Positions 21,573-31,866 of a stretch of 64,000 nucleotides of DNA are shown here, in pieces. The stretch is from contig BCHH01000006.1 of NCBI GenBank assembly GCA_001599595.1, positions 1,684,192-1,748,191 of the forward strand. Reading direction: 5' to 3'. Source of the stretch: Beverwykella pulmonaria (taxonomy: Eukaryota; Ascomycota; Dothideomycetes; Pleosporales; Melanommataceae). A model generated the notes under the pieces. That model had not been told where the DNA came from. It saw only the letters and a program-made list of their open reading frames with translations, and searched no databases. The position numbers were made by a program, and so were the translations under genes. How positions within the stretch are numbered: the first letter of the stretch is position 1; every line of letters starts with the position of its first letter.

Positions 21573-22934
21573 CTACTTGTCCTCTTTACAACCACAGCTC
21601 AGGGCTCTCACAAATCCCCTTCGCTTCCGTTTCGTCTCTTCCTTGACCGGCTCCTCCTTCTCCGCGCTTTCTCTCCTTCCACTCCACCCGCTCAAACTCC
21701 CTCTGCTACCCCTCCACTTCCTCCTCCGCCAATACTTAACAAGCCCGACCTTATCTTCGTCATTGCTATCCCAGTCGTCCCACGCACTCATTGTATTCTG
21801 CACACTGTATCTAGTGTGACAATCATTCGGTAGTATCGTAGTGGAGCTCGACATTGACGGGACTGAAGTGCTGAATTCCGAGGTAGTACTACCGTGGCGA
21901 GAGTATCCAACACACTGTGTGGGCACGCTGACATTTGCGAGCGACGAAGCTCGAGTGTGAAGGTTTGAATTTGAGTTCGAGTGCGAAGACGACGGTGGGC
22001 TCATTGGGGACACAGGGCAGGTCCAAGGGCCTGGGCCCGACTTCTGTGAGACCTGGAAGCGCATGAAGGGGTCGTTGGGGTCGGTGAGGGATGCTTTGCG
22101 GGGGGGTCTGATTTTGGAATATGAGTGCGAAGACGACCGTGGGCTCGTTGGGGACGAAGGACAGGTCCAAGGGCCTGGACCCGACTTCTGCGAGACCTGG
22201 AAGCGCATGAAGGGCTCGTTGGGGTCGGTGAGGGATGTTTTGCGGGGAGGTCTGGCTTTGGAATTGTCGTGCGCGCGTGGTGCTCGCAGAGAGGAGAGAC
22301 GGATGGGTGGGTTTGTCATTTGGGTTGAGGATGAGCGTTGGGACTTGAACTCTGCATATGACGAGTTCGGTGTTGTAGTTCCTGATGCGGACTCCTCGTG
22401 GAGTTTGGGTAGGTCTGTGGAAGCGAAGTTGCGGCACAAGGGACTGAGTGGTGGCGTTGCTTCCCCGGATGTGTAAGGCAGAGATATTCTCCTGCACTTC
22501 TCACAGACATCAGAGGTTGACAAGATGGACTGTTTGCAAGTCTTGCACATGGCGATCATGGTGGAACATAGGACAACGGGTTTGATCTCTGAGTCTGCCG
22601 GAGACCAGATATTAGAGTTGAATTCGGGGCCGGAGGTTGCGAATGGTGTTGCAGATGCTCCTGGCATCTGGGGTGCAGAGTGTGGGTTATAAATTTCCAT
22701 GAAATCGAAGACAGTGGAGCTGGAAATGCGTTGGGAGCTTGGTGCTTGGAGTGAGCTACCACGTGTAACTTCTCGTCTCTTTGCATTCTCCAGGGCGTGT
22801 TTCTCGTACTCATCCCATACCTTCGCAGTGGGACTTGGAGGTGTATGTGATAGTGTTCTCGATTTATTGAATTGTGATGTTATTATAGAGAGTGGCGGTG
22901 GTTGGTGTGTAGGGACCGTAGTTGCTGGAGCCAT
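21573..22934 (-). CDS. Hypothetical 453-aa protein with CxxC pair and internal duplication
   Basis: Single exon. I do not recognise a named family. Order: Ser/Pro-rich N-terminus with VWDEYEKHALENAKRREVTRG; a four-Cys ribbon-like motif around residues 125-150 (MCKTCKQSILSTSDVCEKC); a disordered Ser/Thr/Pro segment; two near-identical 48-residue units starting near 225 and 273 (cores RPPRK[TA]SLTDPN[ED]PFMRF); WDDWDSNDEDKVGLVKYWRRRKWR; and a basic tail ending LSCGCKEDK. The composition suggests a cytoplasmic or nuclear scaffold-like protein, and the RPPRKxSLTDPN core resembles a basophilic kinase or 14-3-3 type site (inference). The duplication is nearly exact in DNA, so it is recent or homogenised. 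Confidence 0.75.
   Translation of the reverse strand: MAPATTVPTHQPPPLSIITSQFNKSRTLSHTPPSPTAKVWDEYEKHALENAKRREVTRGSSLQAPSSQRISSSTVFDFMEIYNPHSAPQMPGASATPFATSGPEFNSNIWSPADSEIKPVVLCSTMIAMCKTCKQSILSTSDVCEKCRRISLPYTSGEATPPLSPLCRNFASTDLPKLHEESASGTTTPNSSYAEFKSQRSSSTQMTNPPIRLSSLRAPRAHDNSKARPPRKTSLTDPNEPFMRFQVSQKSGPGPWTCPSSPTSPRSSSHSYSKIRPPRKASLTDPNDPFMRFQVSQKSGPGPWTCPVSPMSPPSSSHSNSNSNLHTRASSLANVSVPTQCVGYSRHGSTTSEFSTSVPSMSSSTTILPNDCHTRYSVQNTMSAWDDWDSNDEDKVGLVKYWRRRKWRGSRGSLSGWSGRRESAEKEEPVKEETKRKRRGFVRALSCGCKEDK
21979..22266. repeat. 144-bp tandem duplication inside the 453-aa gene
   Basis: GAGTGCGAAGACGAC begins at 21979 and 22123, and GTCCAAGGGCCTGG at 22021 and 22165. The period is 144 bp, exactly 48 codons, so frame is kept. 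Copies differ by scattered substitutions, several silent. Confidence 0.92.
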
Positions 22935-23721
22935 CTTTTACGATGTATTATGGTGACGGCGCGCTTAGCGGAAAAGACTGAATAACACAATGACGATGCT
23001 CGAGGAAAGACGGTTGGACAAGAAGTCTCTCGAGCAAGATAACGTCGATAAGATAGGGGCTAGGCCCACGATATATACATGCACGTACCCATCTGCTGAA
23101 CCCAAGGGGTAAGACACTGTTTAAGTAACATGATCAGCTCGAATTGGGAAGCAAGAAGTGGCTGGTTCGAATTCCTGTAGTTACCAGGGTCTTAGACCCG
23201 ATTCCCCGGATTCTTGGCCAAATGTTGATCTCCAGAACGTCCCACCAAACTAGGGATCGCAGAGACAGTGCTCTGGATCAGATCTAGTAGATGAGCAACG
23301 TGAGAAAAGCGTATTTTGTGGCCCAACGTAGATCAACAGGGGATGGCATTCTCATCCAATGCCTCCTCGATCCAAGCAGGCAGATGGCGCGTATCGAGAA
23401 ATGCTCCAAATCAATGGCGTTTAATTTCCTGGGCATGCATATCATATCTCTGCGACGACCAAAAAGTCATTGAGAGATATGTTGAAGCGAAGCGCCATCA
23501 AATAGTAGAAGAAGGTTTCAATACATCCGCTGCAGGTAGAAGAAGGCCGTCGGCATACAAGGTGTTTGTAGGGTATTGAGAAAGTATCATTGTACGTGTA
23601 GTGGTAACGCGGCGTCCGATGTGTGGAATGTTACATGCCCATCTTGAGGGCGGCGATAAATTAAACCATAAATAATGATAGGCAAGAATCGTGTCTTAAG
23701 ATATGAGAAGGACACCGTGCT

Positions 23722-23844
23722 GGGTTGGTGCAGTGGTAGAATGACGAGTCGCACGTGAGTGAAAGGAGCAAACAATAGTTAGTTCCCAGGACCTGCCTTG
23801 CCTACGACCCACGTAGGAGGATCCGAATGCGCTCTAAGGAGCGC
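23722..23844 (+). other. A-box-like element followed by two perfect hairpins
   Basis: TGGTGCAGTGG at about 23732 matches the RNA polymerase III A-box consensus. It is followed by inverted repeats CCTACG/CGTAGG (stem 23801-23806 with 23812-23817) and GCGCTC/GAGCGC (stem 23829-23834 with 23839-23844). No convincing B box or full tRNA fold is seen. It could be a degenerate tRNA/SINE fragment or a structured RNA. Confidence 0.3.
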
Positions 23845-23928
23845 GAGTGCTGGATGCGAAGCTCTGGGTCATATCGGAGTCGCGCGCTCGAAAGGTTGCA
23901 TCGTCGGGATCGTGAATCCCCGTCTCAA

Positions 23929-24048
23929 CCACGCCGATCGTGGTTCAAGGGAATGCAGCCACGTCGATCATGGTTAGAGAACCTATAGCCACGTCGATCA
24001 TGATTGGAGGACAGGCAGCCACGTCGATTGTGGTTGGAAGACATTTAG
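23929..24048. repeat. 30-bp tandem repeat, four copies, each with an internal inverted repeat
   Basis: Units start at 23929, 23959, 23989 and 24019. Each begins with CCACGNCGATNRTGG: a five-base stem, five-base loop and five-base stem, perfect in unit 1 (CCACG/CGTGG). The remaining 15 bp vary around GTTNRAGGACATGCAG. Differences between units are largely C/T and A/G transitions. Confidence 0.9.
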
Positions 24049-24544
24049 GTACTCCCAATAATCCGGTATGATGTGCATATGAAGAGTTGACAACATGACC
24101 AGGATGAGGGTCGGTAAGTTCATGTTCACAGCGGCTCCATCATCACCAATTTGGCTGCCTCAGCTGATCACCCTCCCAGCCACATATTCACACTCCTACA
24201 GCATGAGATAGAAGAACACAAGTATTAATAAACACAACTTGCGTGTCCAGAGTTGCCGACAAAATTATGCGGAAGTGGCTTGAAGCCGGAGGTCGGCGGT
24301 GGGGTGCCGACACACTACGTTTCCGAACATCCACTACCGATTGGTGATTGCTGGACACCGTGTGCAGCAAGTAACTAAACAATATATATTGAGATGCGGC
24401 AGCCGCATTGGGATTGCATGCTTTGTCGTCAAGCTTGCCTCTCAATCACACTCTCTATGAACACTTTTGAATAAGGCGCCACCGCATTGTTTTGGTCCTA
24501 GGTCTTCTCTTCATATACAAGTTGAAATAGCCTCGAATTGCACC

Positions 24545-26615
24545 ATGCTTTTCACATCTCTCAAAGAGCTAGATCGGACCGAGGGCACCGTTCAGCTGCA
24601 CCAGTGTAATGCATTATCTTACCCATCTACTCAGTATCAACCAACTGATAAGCTGGTAATGTTCCAGTTACGGATGATGCGTCGGGTACGACCAATCTCG
24701 TCCTTGTGCCCGCTCCATCCAAAACCGACCCGAACGATCCACTTCGATGGCCGATATGGAAGAAACATGTTGCTTTCGTGCCAGTGTATGATTCATCTGC
24801 TTGTAAATACTACAGACGGTGAACTGATGACCGTTAGGTGTGTGTTTGCCTTCCTGACCAACTTCGCAATAGGTGGACTTGCCCCGGCTTTCTACATCAT
24901 GCACCTGGAGTTCAATAAGACAATGACTGAAACATCGCATCTCTTGCTATGGCCAATCCTGGTCCTTGGGCTGTTTAACTTCTTCTGGGTCCCGCTCGCA
25001 AACTATTTCGGAAAACGGCCCATCTTCGTGTTTGCGTCGTTGCTCCTCTTTGTCTGCTACATTTGGGGAGCACGTGCGTCAAGCTTCAAAAGCTTGCTGT
25101 GGTCGAACATCATCGCGGCATTTGCAGGTTCGTCCAGTGAAGCTTTAGGTGCTGCGATTGTGAACGTGAGCCCGCCCTTATCTGGCGTTCGAGGGCGCCG
25201 AGGAGTTTGACGTTACACTGCACTGAGACATGTCTTACTGACAAAGGTAGGACCTCTATTTTGTCCACGAACGAGCCCAAAAGATGGGCTGGTACATGTA
25301 AGAACGCTCTACCTTTGGGATAACACCCAAATGTCGTCTCCACCGACTAATTGTGGAAAAGGAATGCGATCGCAGGAGGAAACACTATCGGTCCTCTGGT
25401 TTGCGGGTTCATCGTCACAGGTCTTGACTGGCGATGGCACAAATGGATAGCCGTGATCTTCACAGGTTTGAATTTTCTCGCCGTTCTCTTCTTCGTACCC
25501 GAGACCCGATACGACCGAGTCTCTGTAACCATTACAAGCAACCCCTCTTCGGCCTCTGATATCCAGGCCGACAACAAAACACACGACGTGGCTAGTATCA
25601 AGCCGATCAGACAACCGTCAGACGAATTGTTGGGGCAGATTCCCAAGAAGACGTTTCTCCAGGAACTGAGCCTTTGGTCGGGAACACCGTCAACCAATTT
25701 GTTCAAATTATTCGTCAGGTATGTCGCAGGCCGGTCTCGACTCGGATTCAGAAACTTACTTGTTGCTAGACCGTTTCCGATGATAGTCTACCCTGCGGTT
25801 ATTTACTCCTTCCTGTGTTATTCAATTTCGCTAGTGACTGTTGTCGCGGTGAACATATTGAACTCTTTCGTTTTGCAGGCGCCGCCATATGGCTGGAGCC
25901 CACAAATAAACGGCCTGATCAACATTCCCGGTTTGCTCGGAAACCAGTTTGGCGCATGGGCTGGGGGTAAGCCATATTGTCTTTTTCTGTCCTCATCCTT
26001 GCACCCTCTCCCTAGAACACTCAATACTAAGGCTGATGCAGGCGATCTCGTCGACTGGTTCTGCGCTTGGCGTACGAAGAAAAATAACGGCATCTTCGAG
26101 CCCGAGAGCAGGCTTCTTTTGCTAGTCATTCCATTCTTTATTACTTCCGCCGGCTGCATCTTGTTCGGCTACGCTGTCCAAAACGTTATGTCTTGGGTGG
26201 CGCTTTTCTTTGGCTATGGGATGATTAGCGTTGCGCTCACAGCAGTAAGTCTCTGACCCTTCGTACAACTATTTCAATGAAGTTGACATGCTCCATAGAC
26301 CCCTACTATTACAATGGCTTATGTAAGCGATTGCCTTCTGCCAGTCAACTCCGACGCACTGCTGCTTGTGAATGGTGAGTTATTGCCAGCCTCTTCGTAA
26401 ATAATGGGCTAACATAAGTAGGTCTAAAGAACGTTGTTGCGTTCGGATTTCTCTACGGAGTGATCCCATGGGTAGAGGAGGTGGGTTATGTGGATTGTTT
26501 CGGCACCCAAGCAGGGATATTTGCAGGAATCGTCGGCATTGGTGGTGTCGCTCTGGTTATGTTTGGCGCGCGAGCGCGCCACGCGACAGCGCAATGGAGC
26601 GTGATATTAGAATAG
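24545..26615 (+). CDS. Major facilitator superfamily (MFS) transporter
   Basis: Nine exons: 24545-24605, 24668-24785, 24838-25165, 25251-25297, 25362-25718, 25770-25966, 26042-26244, 26299-26374 and 26422-26615, giving 526 aa. All introns are GT-AG and every junction keeps frame, e.g. VAFVPV|CVFAFL, AIVN|DLYFVHERAQKMGWYM|NAIAGGNTIGPL. Landmarks are an N-terminal DPNDPLRWPIWKK motif typical of fungal MFS exporters, the loop 2-3 region FFWVPLANYFGKRP, GGNTIGPLVCGF, a long central loop (about residues 215-275) and a second half starting FPMIVYPAVIYS. Twelve membrane helices are expected. The family exports drugs or moves small solutes at the plasma membrane; the substrate cannot be inferred. The first intron's donor (T|GTAATG) was chosen by phase; the first 20 residues are the least certain part. 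Confidence 0.85.
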
Positions 26616-26811
26616 ATGCAGGAAAGGTGGCTGTACAGCTGAAGTGCGAGAAGCTAATGACGTTGAACGTTGGGAACAATTTGCAAGAGGTGACATGGGT
26701 ATGTTGTTTTTGACAGCCCCATCTAGACAGGATAGAGGAGTATGTACATGAAAATAGAGAGCTGTTGTACTCTTTCAACCTACCTAGGTATCACATCTAT
26801 GGTTGAGATAG

Positions 26812-27945
26812 TTAAGACGGTGGAGATGTTGCCTCCGCTCGTTCTATGAGCCTAGTGTGCATTGCTTCGATTTCTGGGATGATGATGGATTCAATCTCCA
26901 CAGCGGGCTCACCCAGGGGTACTCTTTGCTGGTCGCTGGCCGGAAAGTCGGTCTTGCCTTTATTTGAAGGGTCCGCAGCGCCGACAAGCGACTCGATACC
27001 AGAGAAGCTCTTGGTTCTACGGTTGCTAGGCACTCGTATCCACTTCTCGCCCTCCATTTCAGATACAAACACGACTTCCCACTTCCTCGTCGCGAGTAAG
27101 TTTCCGATGACCAGATGATGTGCGTATTTGTTCAGAGAGTGCTGAGCCTTCTTCACCAGTATGGATGGGTCTGTCTCCAACTTGAAGCTCACGATGATGC
27201 TCTCCGGCGCCCAGCCATCGACAAGCTGCTTGAGGAACTTTGGGACTGGCTCCAGGTCGATGATCAACTTTCGCCCTTCGGTTCGGGTTGCGGGTGCCTT
27301 TGTGTTGGGTCCATCCTCCACATTCTGACTGAATTCTTCAGAGGACTGGATCTTATGTTCAACCATGCGGTCTTGAGGAACGAAGAAGTCGGACACAGCC
27401 GCAGCGAGATAGAACATGGCTCTTACACCCAGCGGCCGCATAAGTTGGGCGACTTCTCGTAGATCCCATAGATACTCTGTGATGGTCACGAAGGACAGGA
27501 TCAGCAGCCTACCCTCCCGCTTCACCTGGGAATATTGCCGCAGCACCGACAGCATCTCCTCCTGGTGCTGCTCGTCAACGACAACGCGCCCGTCTTCCTC
27601 CTTCATGAAGTCCAGGAACGACCGTGTGTTGTGGGAGTAGTGGCGTGAGAACGGGAGGAGGGAGAATTGGCGGTGCAGGAAGATGACGGCGTAGCCTTCC
27701 TGTAGAAAGTATTCGGCGCTGGTAGCTCCGCGCGTGCCGGCGGAGAAGTTGTCAATGTAGCGCACCGTCTGCGTCTCTAGAGGGACCGTGGTTCCTCCGG
27801 AGGTGACCAGCACAACGCGTCTGCCCTCGTCGGCATGGCGGTTGATGAACTCGCGGGCGAGCGTTGTGTTTGCCTTGAGGTCTTTGGGCGGCGGGTTGCT
27901 GTAGAAGTAGTGATTCTCTGCGTGCTGGATAGTGTGTTCGTCCAT
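26812..27945 (-). CDS. CAB2: Phosphopantothenate-cysteine ligase
   Basis: Single exon, 377 aa. The enzyme joins 4'-phosphopantothenate to cysteine, the second step from pantothenate to coenzyme A. Eukaryotic-type family blocks are clear: a nucleotide-binding [16 protein letters not shown] near residue 45, the [18 protein letters not shown] block near 65-80, [13 protein letters not shown] near 180, and [16 protein letters not shown] with [12 protein letters not shown] near 260-290. Length fits the fungal enzyme. The ATG ([20 protein letters not shown]) is a typical fungal start. The gene ends about 200 bp from the stop of the convergent MFS transporter. It is expected to be cytosolic and constitutive. 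Confidence 0.93.
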   Translation of the reverse strand: MDEHTIQHAENHYFYSNPPPKDLKANTTLAREFINRHADEGRRVVLVTSGGTTVPLETQTVRYIDNFSAGTRGATSAEYFLQEGYAVIFLHRQFSLLPFSRHYSHNTRSFLDFMKEEDGRVVVDEQHQEEMLSVLRQYSQVKREGRLLILSFVTITEYLWDLREVAQLMRPLGVRAMFYLAAAVSDFFVPQDRMVEHKIQSSEEFSQNVEDGPNTKAPATRTEGRKLIIDLEPVPKFLKQLVDGWAPESIIVSFKLETDPSILVKKAQHSLNKYAHHLVIGNLLATRKWEVVFVSEMEGEKWIRVPSNRRTKSFSGIESLVGAADPSNKGKTDFPASDQQRVPLGEPAVEIESIIIPEIEAMHTRLIERAEATSPPS

Positions 27946-28873
27946 GCTCGTAGGTACAATGTTGTTGTAGGAGCCTTTGACGCTTGTCGAGAGCAGCGAT
28001 ATGGTGTGGACGCGCGGGGTGGTGGGGTGATATGTGAATTGAAATGCGACCGGCTTGCCTCGGCTGTTTGGCCATGCTGACTACAAGCAATGTAGCCTCA
28101 TTATTACGCAGGTCTCATTGGGCAAAGTCTGATTATGCGGCAAATATACACCAAAACTTGGTATCAGACCTCTCTTTCTCCTTTTCTCACCAACACTGGC
28201 AGACTCGGACGCTGCGAGGACTCTGGAATCCTCTAATCAAGTACTTAGTCTCCCTGAGGCTTTCTAGAACAACCATCCAAGATTGGAACTTATTTAGAGG
28301 TTCAGGTCTCACCCCTCTGTCACGCCTACTGTTGGCTATCAATCCTGTTTGCCCTACACCTCCAACACGTTCCCGTGACGTGGCTTCGGAAGCCAATCTC
28401 ACATGCCGAATCGATCCTCACCCCGAAGCCCCCTTCCTCCCGCAATCGTACAACAGAGGAGATATCTCCAAAGCATCTGTGGCGCAAAGCTGCGGCCAGG
28501 TACACCGAGCGAAAAGCTGCGGCCATGTACACCGAGCGAATCAGAGGCCATCATTTCACTAAGTCACGGGACTCACGGAACGCTATGCCGAGCAAGATGG
28601 TCTGCTTAGATTCTACCGTTTGATAGACCTGCGTAGAAAGCACCGTTGGGGGCGACCTTCTCGTACGTTCGGTACGTCATGTTAATCTATATCTCAGCTG
28701 TTGTATAAACACACATACCGACGCATAACTGGGGTGGGAACTACGCCATGGCGTCTTCTTGTCAGGCAATCGAATAAATCAAATTCTTTCGCGTCTTCTT
28801 GGCGCAGCCCCCTTCTCTCCCCGCATTTTCATAGGAAATCTACTTCCTCAGACAATTGAGAGGACGGGGTCGC
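27946..28873. other. Intergenic between divergent CAB2 and Zn2Cys6 genes
   Basis: Contains both promoters and a 27-bp direct repeat (28486-28539). No coding frame with family-like sequence. Confidence 0.45.
28486..28539. repeat. 27-bp tandem repeat, two copies
   Basis: AAAGCTGCGGCCA begins at 28486 and again at 28513; both copies continue GTACACCGAGCGAA with one internal difference. The array is in non-coding DNA upstream of the Zn2Cys6 regulator. Confidence 0.9.
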
Positions 28874-31866
28874 ATGTCTTCCCAGCATTCGGAAGTCACG
28901 GGATCACCCTCCAAAGTCCCAATCCCCAGGCTCGAGCGACGCGGAGAGCCTCCCTACAGGTCTGGCAAGACCAAAGACAGAGTTCAAAGGGCATGTCTAA
29001 CTTGCCGGGCGCGCAAAGTCAAGTGCGATGGAGGGCAACCCAAGTGCTCAAACTGCAACGAAAACCAAGCTCCATGCACCTACGCCTCGAGTCGAAAGGA
29101 CAAGCTCAAAACGTTAGTAGCCGCTTCGTTCAAGCGTGCGTTACTGCAAATAGCTGACACTCGCGCAGAGCCACCGAACAAAACCAGGACATGATTCGGC
29201 TTTTGAGAGACCTTCGAGAACGTGCTGGAAGTACAGACAGAAGGAAGATTGAGGACATGCTCTTTGCGGTATACCCCGATCGCCTTATACTACCGGGAAA
29301 GTTCCTCGCTAACAAACGTGAGGTCATGGATGACTCTACTGATGCCTCCTCGACCCATAGTCAACCCGAAAAGCCCGATTTAGTTGACCCCGAGGACGAG
29401 CGGGGTGAAGCAAATATTTCCGCGGAGGTAGGTTCACATGAAGACCTCGACGTGCTTGACGAAGACCTCCACCGGAACGAACAGGCTCGAGCAACAGGCT
29501 TTATCGGGAAAAACTCCGAGATTCAATGGATACGACGATTACATCACGAGGCTGATTATGCAAAAGAGATACACGCACAATACGCTGGCCCTTACGAGCT
29601 ACGCGGCATCAGCGCAGAGGCAGATGCTGGGCGTGTAAATGCACAAAGACGTCGCCAAGAAAAACTTCCGCACCTTCAGATGCCTACAAGTAACTGCAGT
29701 TTTTATTTGGATGGCGAAAGCGTCGAGATGGATTTCATGGTCAACCCGTTCGAACTGCCGCCTTTTGAGACTGCTGAGAAGCTCTTAAATTGTTTTATGG
29801 AAAGCGTCCAGGATTCGTTTCCGATTTTAGCGCAGAAGGCTTTCATCAGCCAGTTCTACCACCACTACTCTTCACTCGAGCGCGGGACGCCTCACAAACT
29901 TCCTCAGAAATGGCAGGCAACTCTAAACATGGTCTTTGCTATTGGTTCGGCCTACTCGCATTGTATGTAAACCCGAAGAATAAAGTCTATCTCCTATTTC
30001 GAAGTTCGTAAGATGCTCCTGCATATCTCGATGTTTTATGGCATCAGTATCCCAACTCCCCATTTCCAAAGAACTGTGCTAATTTAGTGCTCTCAACTTC
30101 AGTAACAGAAGCAGAATGGCGTGCTGATGGTACTTGGCGTACTCCTAATGCCTCGCTCAAGATGCAGCTAACGAGTCGTAGAGCGAGACCATTTGATATA
30201 CTATTCTCGTGCATGGGCGCTAAACCTGAAAGACCCTCTCACTCTTTCCCATCCTGATCTTAATCAAATGCAGCTCACAGGTCTTCTGTCCTTTTATTAT
30301 CTAGCTATTGGGCAAATTAACCGGTCAGTTCGCATCACCTTTCGCAAATCTTATCCCTGATTTCCATTATGGACCGCCTACCCGCTTTTATTCGTATGGA
30401 TACATAGATATAGGTCTCGCCCTTGCTCAAAGCTAACCCCTCATGACAGATCCTGGCTCGTTAGCGGTATGGCGGTGCGGATTGGTTATGCTCTCGGAAT
30501 GCATGTTCGTAACGAGGATCCTGCTGCGACCCTAGTGAAGAAGGAGCTTCTGGCTCGTGTATGGTGGGGATTCTACTCTCTTGAACAAATTCTGTCTTCT
30601 ATTACTGGCCGACCCGGTGCAGTAGCCAATTGCTCTGTACCTCTACCACTTTCTCTATCGACAGAGGACCTAGTCGAAAGTACGCTTATCTCATTCGTCG
30701 AACGATTAGCTCCATTCACGATGCAGGAAACTTTATCGCCCGAGACTACTTCGGCATCCGCATCGAATAGAGGCGGCTTCAACTTTCCCGAGCCCGAAGT
30801 CGAACCAGCAAACTCTGGCTCTTATTTGAAGAGTACAGTTAAGATTGGCATGATTGCACAGAGGACTCTGCTTGATCTCTACTCTCCCAAGATTGTAAGC
30901 AAGTCTTGGGAAACAATACAAGGAACCATTGCCGACTTGAGTGAAGATCTAGAGGCCTGGGCGACTACATTACCTCCAAGCCTCAGTTTCTTTCAGAACT
31001 ACCCTAGTCAGAGTCACCAAAGGGAGCGCTTCATACTCGAGCTGTACTACCACAACACGAAGATCCTGATAACGCGGCCTTGCTTACGCCACATCGACCG
31101 ACGCATCGAGAATCAGACGAAAGCTTCCCATGACTTCAATAAGAGAACGGCAGCGACTTGCGTGAGCGCTGCGAAATCAGTCAGCAACATTCTGCCAAAC
31201 GATATCCATCGCAATCGTATCCAATTGTACCACGGTCCATGGTGGAGTCTGGTACACAACATTATGCAAGCCCTCACAGTCCTCTTGTTGGAGATATCCT
31301 ATGAAGGAGCTCATTTCCCCCACGACCGCCAAGACATGGTCCTCTCGTTGAAGAAGCTTGTGCGTTGGCTAAGAGTCATGAAGACGAACAATGGTATGGC
31401 GAACCGTGCTTACATCATCACGATGGAATTACTCCAGAAGCTAGTCATTCGCATCAACATCGTACGTACGGCTGCGATCTTTCTCAATATCACTAGAAAT
31501 TTTTGATCTACCCACATTGCAACCCCCTCTTCAAGGATTCCTCGCTAACTTTAATGCCAGGATATAACTGACCTTATTTCTGAGGACATTGCCGCTTCTA
31601 CCGCAGCTTCGATGTTCCAGTTCGATCAGCCCGGCCCCGAAGGATACGGAAAAGAGTACTCGCGTTTAGCAGAAGAGCACGCTCGCCATTTTTTGCACAA
31701 CCAGCATACGCCCTACAATTACGCTATGTCGAACCCATTTGGACTACCACAGGAACATGTTCAACCTTCGGGACCGGTGGATCCGTCGAGCACCTTTCAA
31801 GATTTCTTCATGGAATCGTTTCCACTCGACTCGCCATTTACGAATATCTTTGGGGGTGGTATGTGA
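28874..31866 (+). CDS. Zn2Cys6 transcription factor with fungal-specific regulatory domain
   Basis: Six exons: 28874-29112, 29169-29962, 30103-30129, 30182-30323, 30450-31461 and 31561-31866, giving 839 aa. The zinc cluster at residues 41-68 (CLTCRARKVKC...CSNCNENQAPC) has the CX2CX6CX6CX2CX6C spacing. A short coiled-coil linker (TEQNQDMIRLLRDLRERA) follows. The fungal-specific domain spans about 250-560: FPILAQKAFISQFY, RDHLIYYSRAWALN, GLLSFYYLAIGQINRSWLVSGM and IGYALGMHVRNEDP. The C-terminus is Pro/Phe-rich and could activate transcription. Exon 3 is a 27-nt micro-exon encoding TEAEWRAD; an alternative acceptor at 30087 would lengthen it to 42 nt. The target genes are unknown. The gene is divergent from CAB2, which is not an obvious target. 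Confidence 0.9.

Larger units (their letters stand above)
22935..24544. other. Intergenic, hairpin- and repeat-rich
   Basis: No supported gene. It holds the structured block at 23722-24048, listed separately, and a GGTTCGAATTCC word near 23163 that resembles a tRNA B box but lacks a matching tRNA around it. The right end is the promoter of the MFS transporter. Confidence 0.45.

Noticed and set aside
23160..23180. GGTTCGAATTCC, B-box-like
   Set aside because: No A box at the proper distance and no cloverleaf pairing around it.
23929..24048. CRISPR-like regular repeat
   Set aside because: The period is 30 bp with no unique spacers; it is a plain tandem repeat in a eukaryotic genome.
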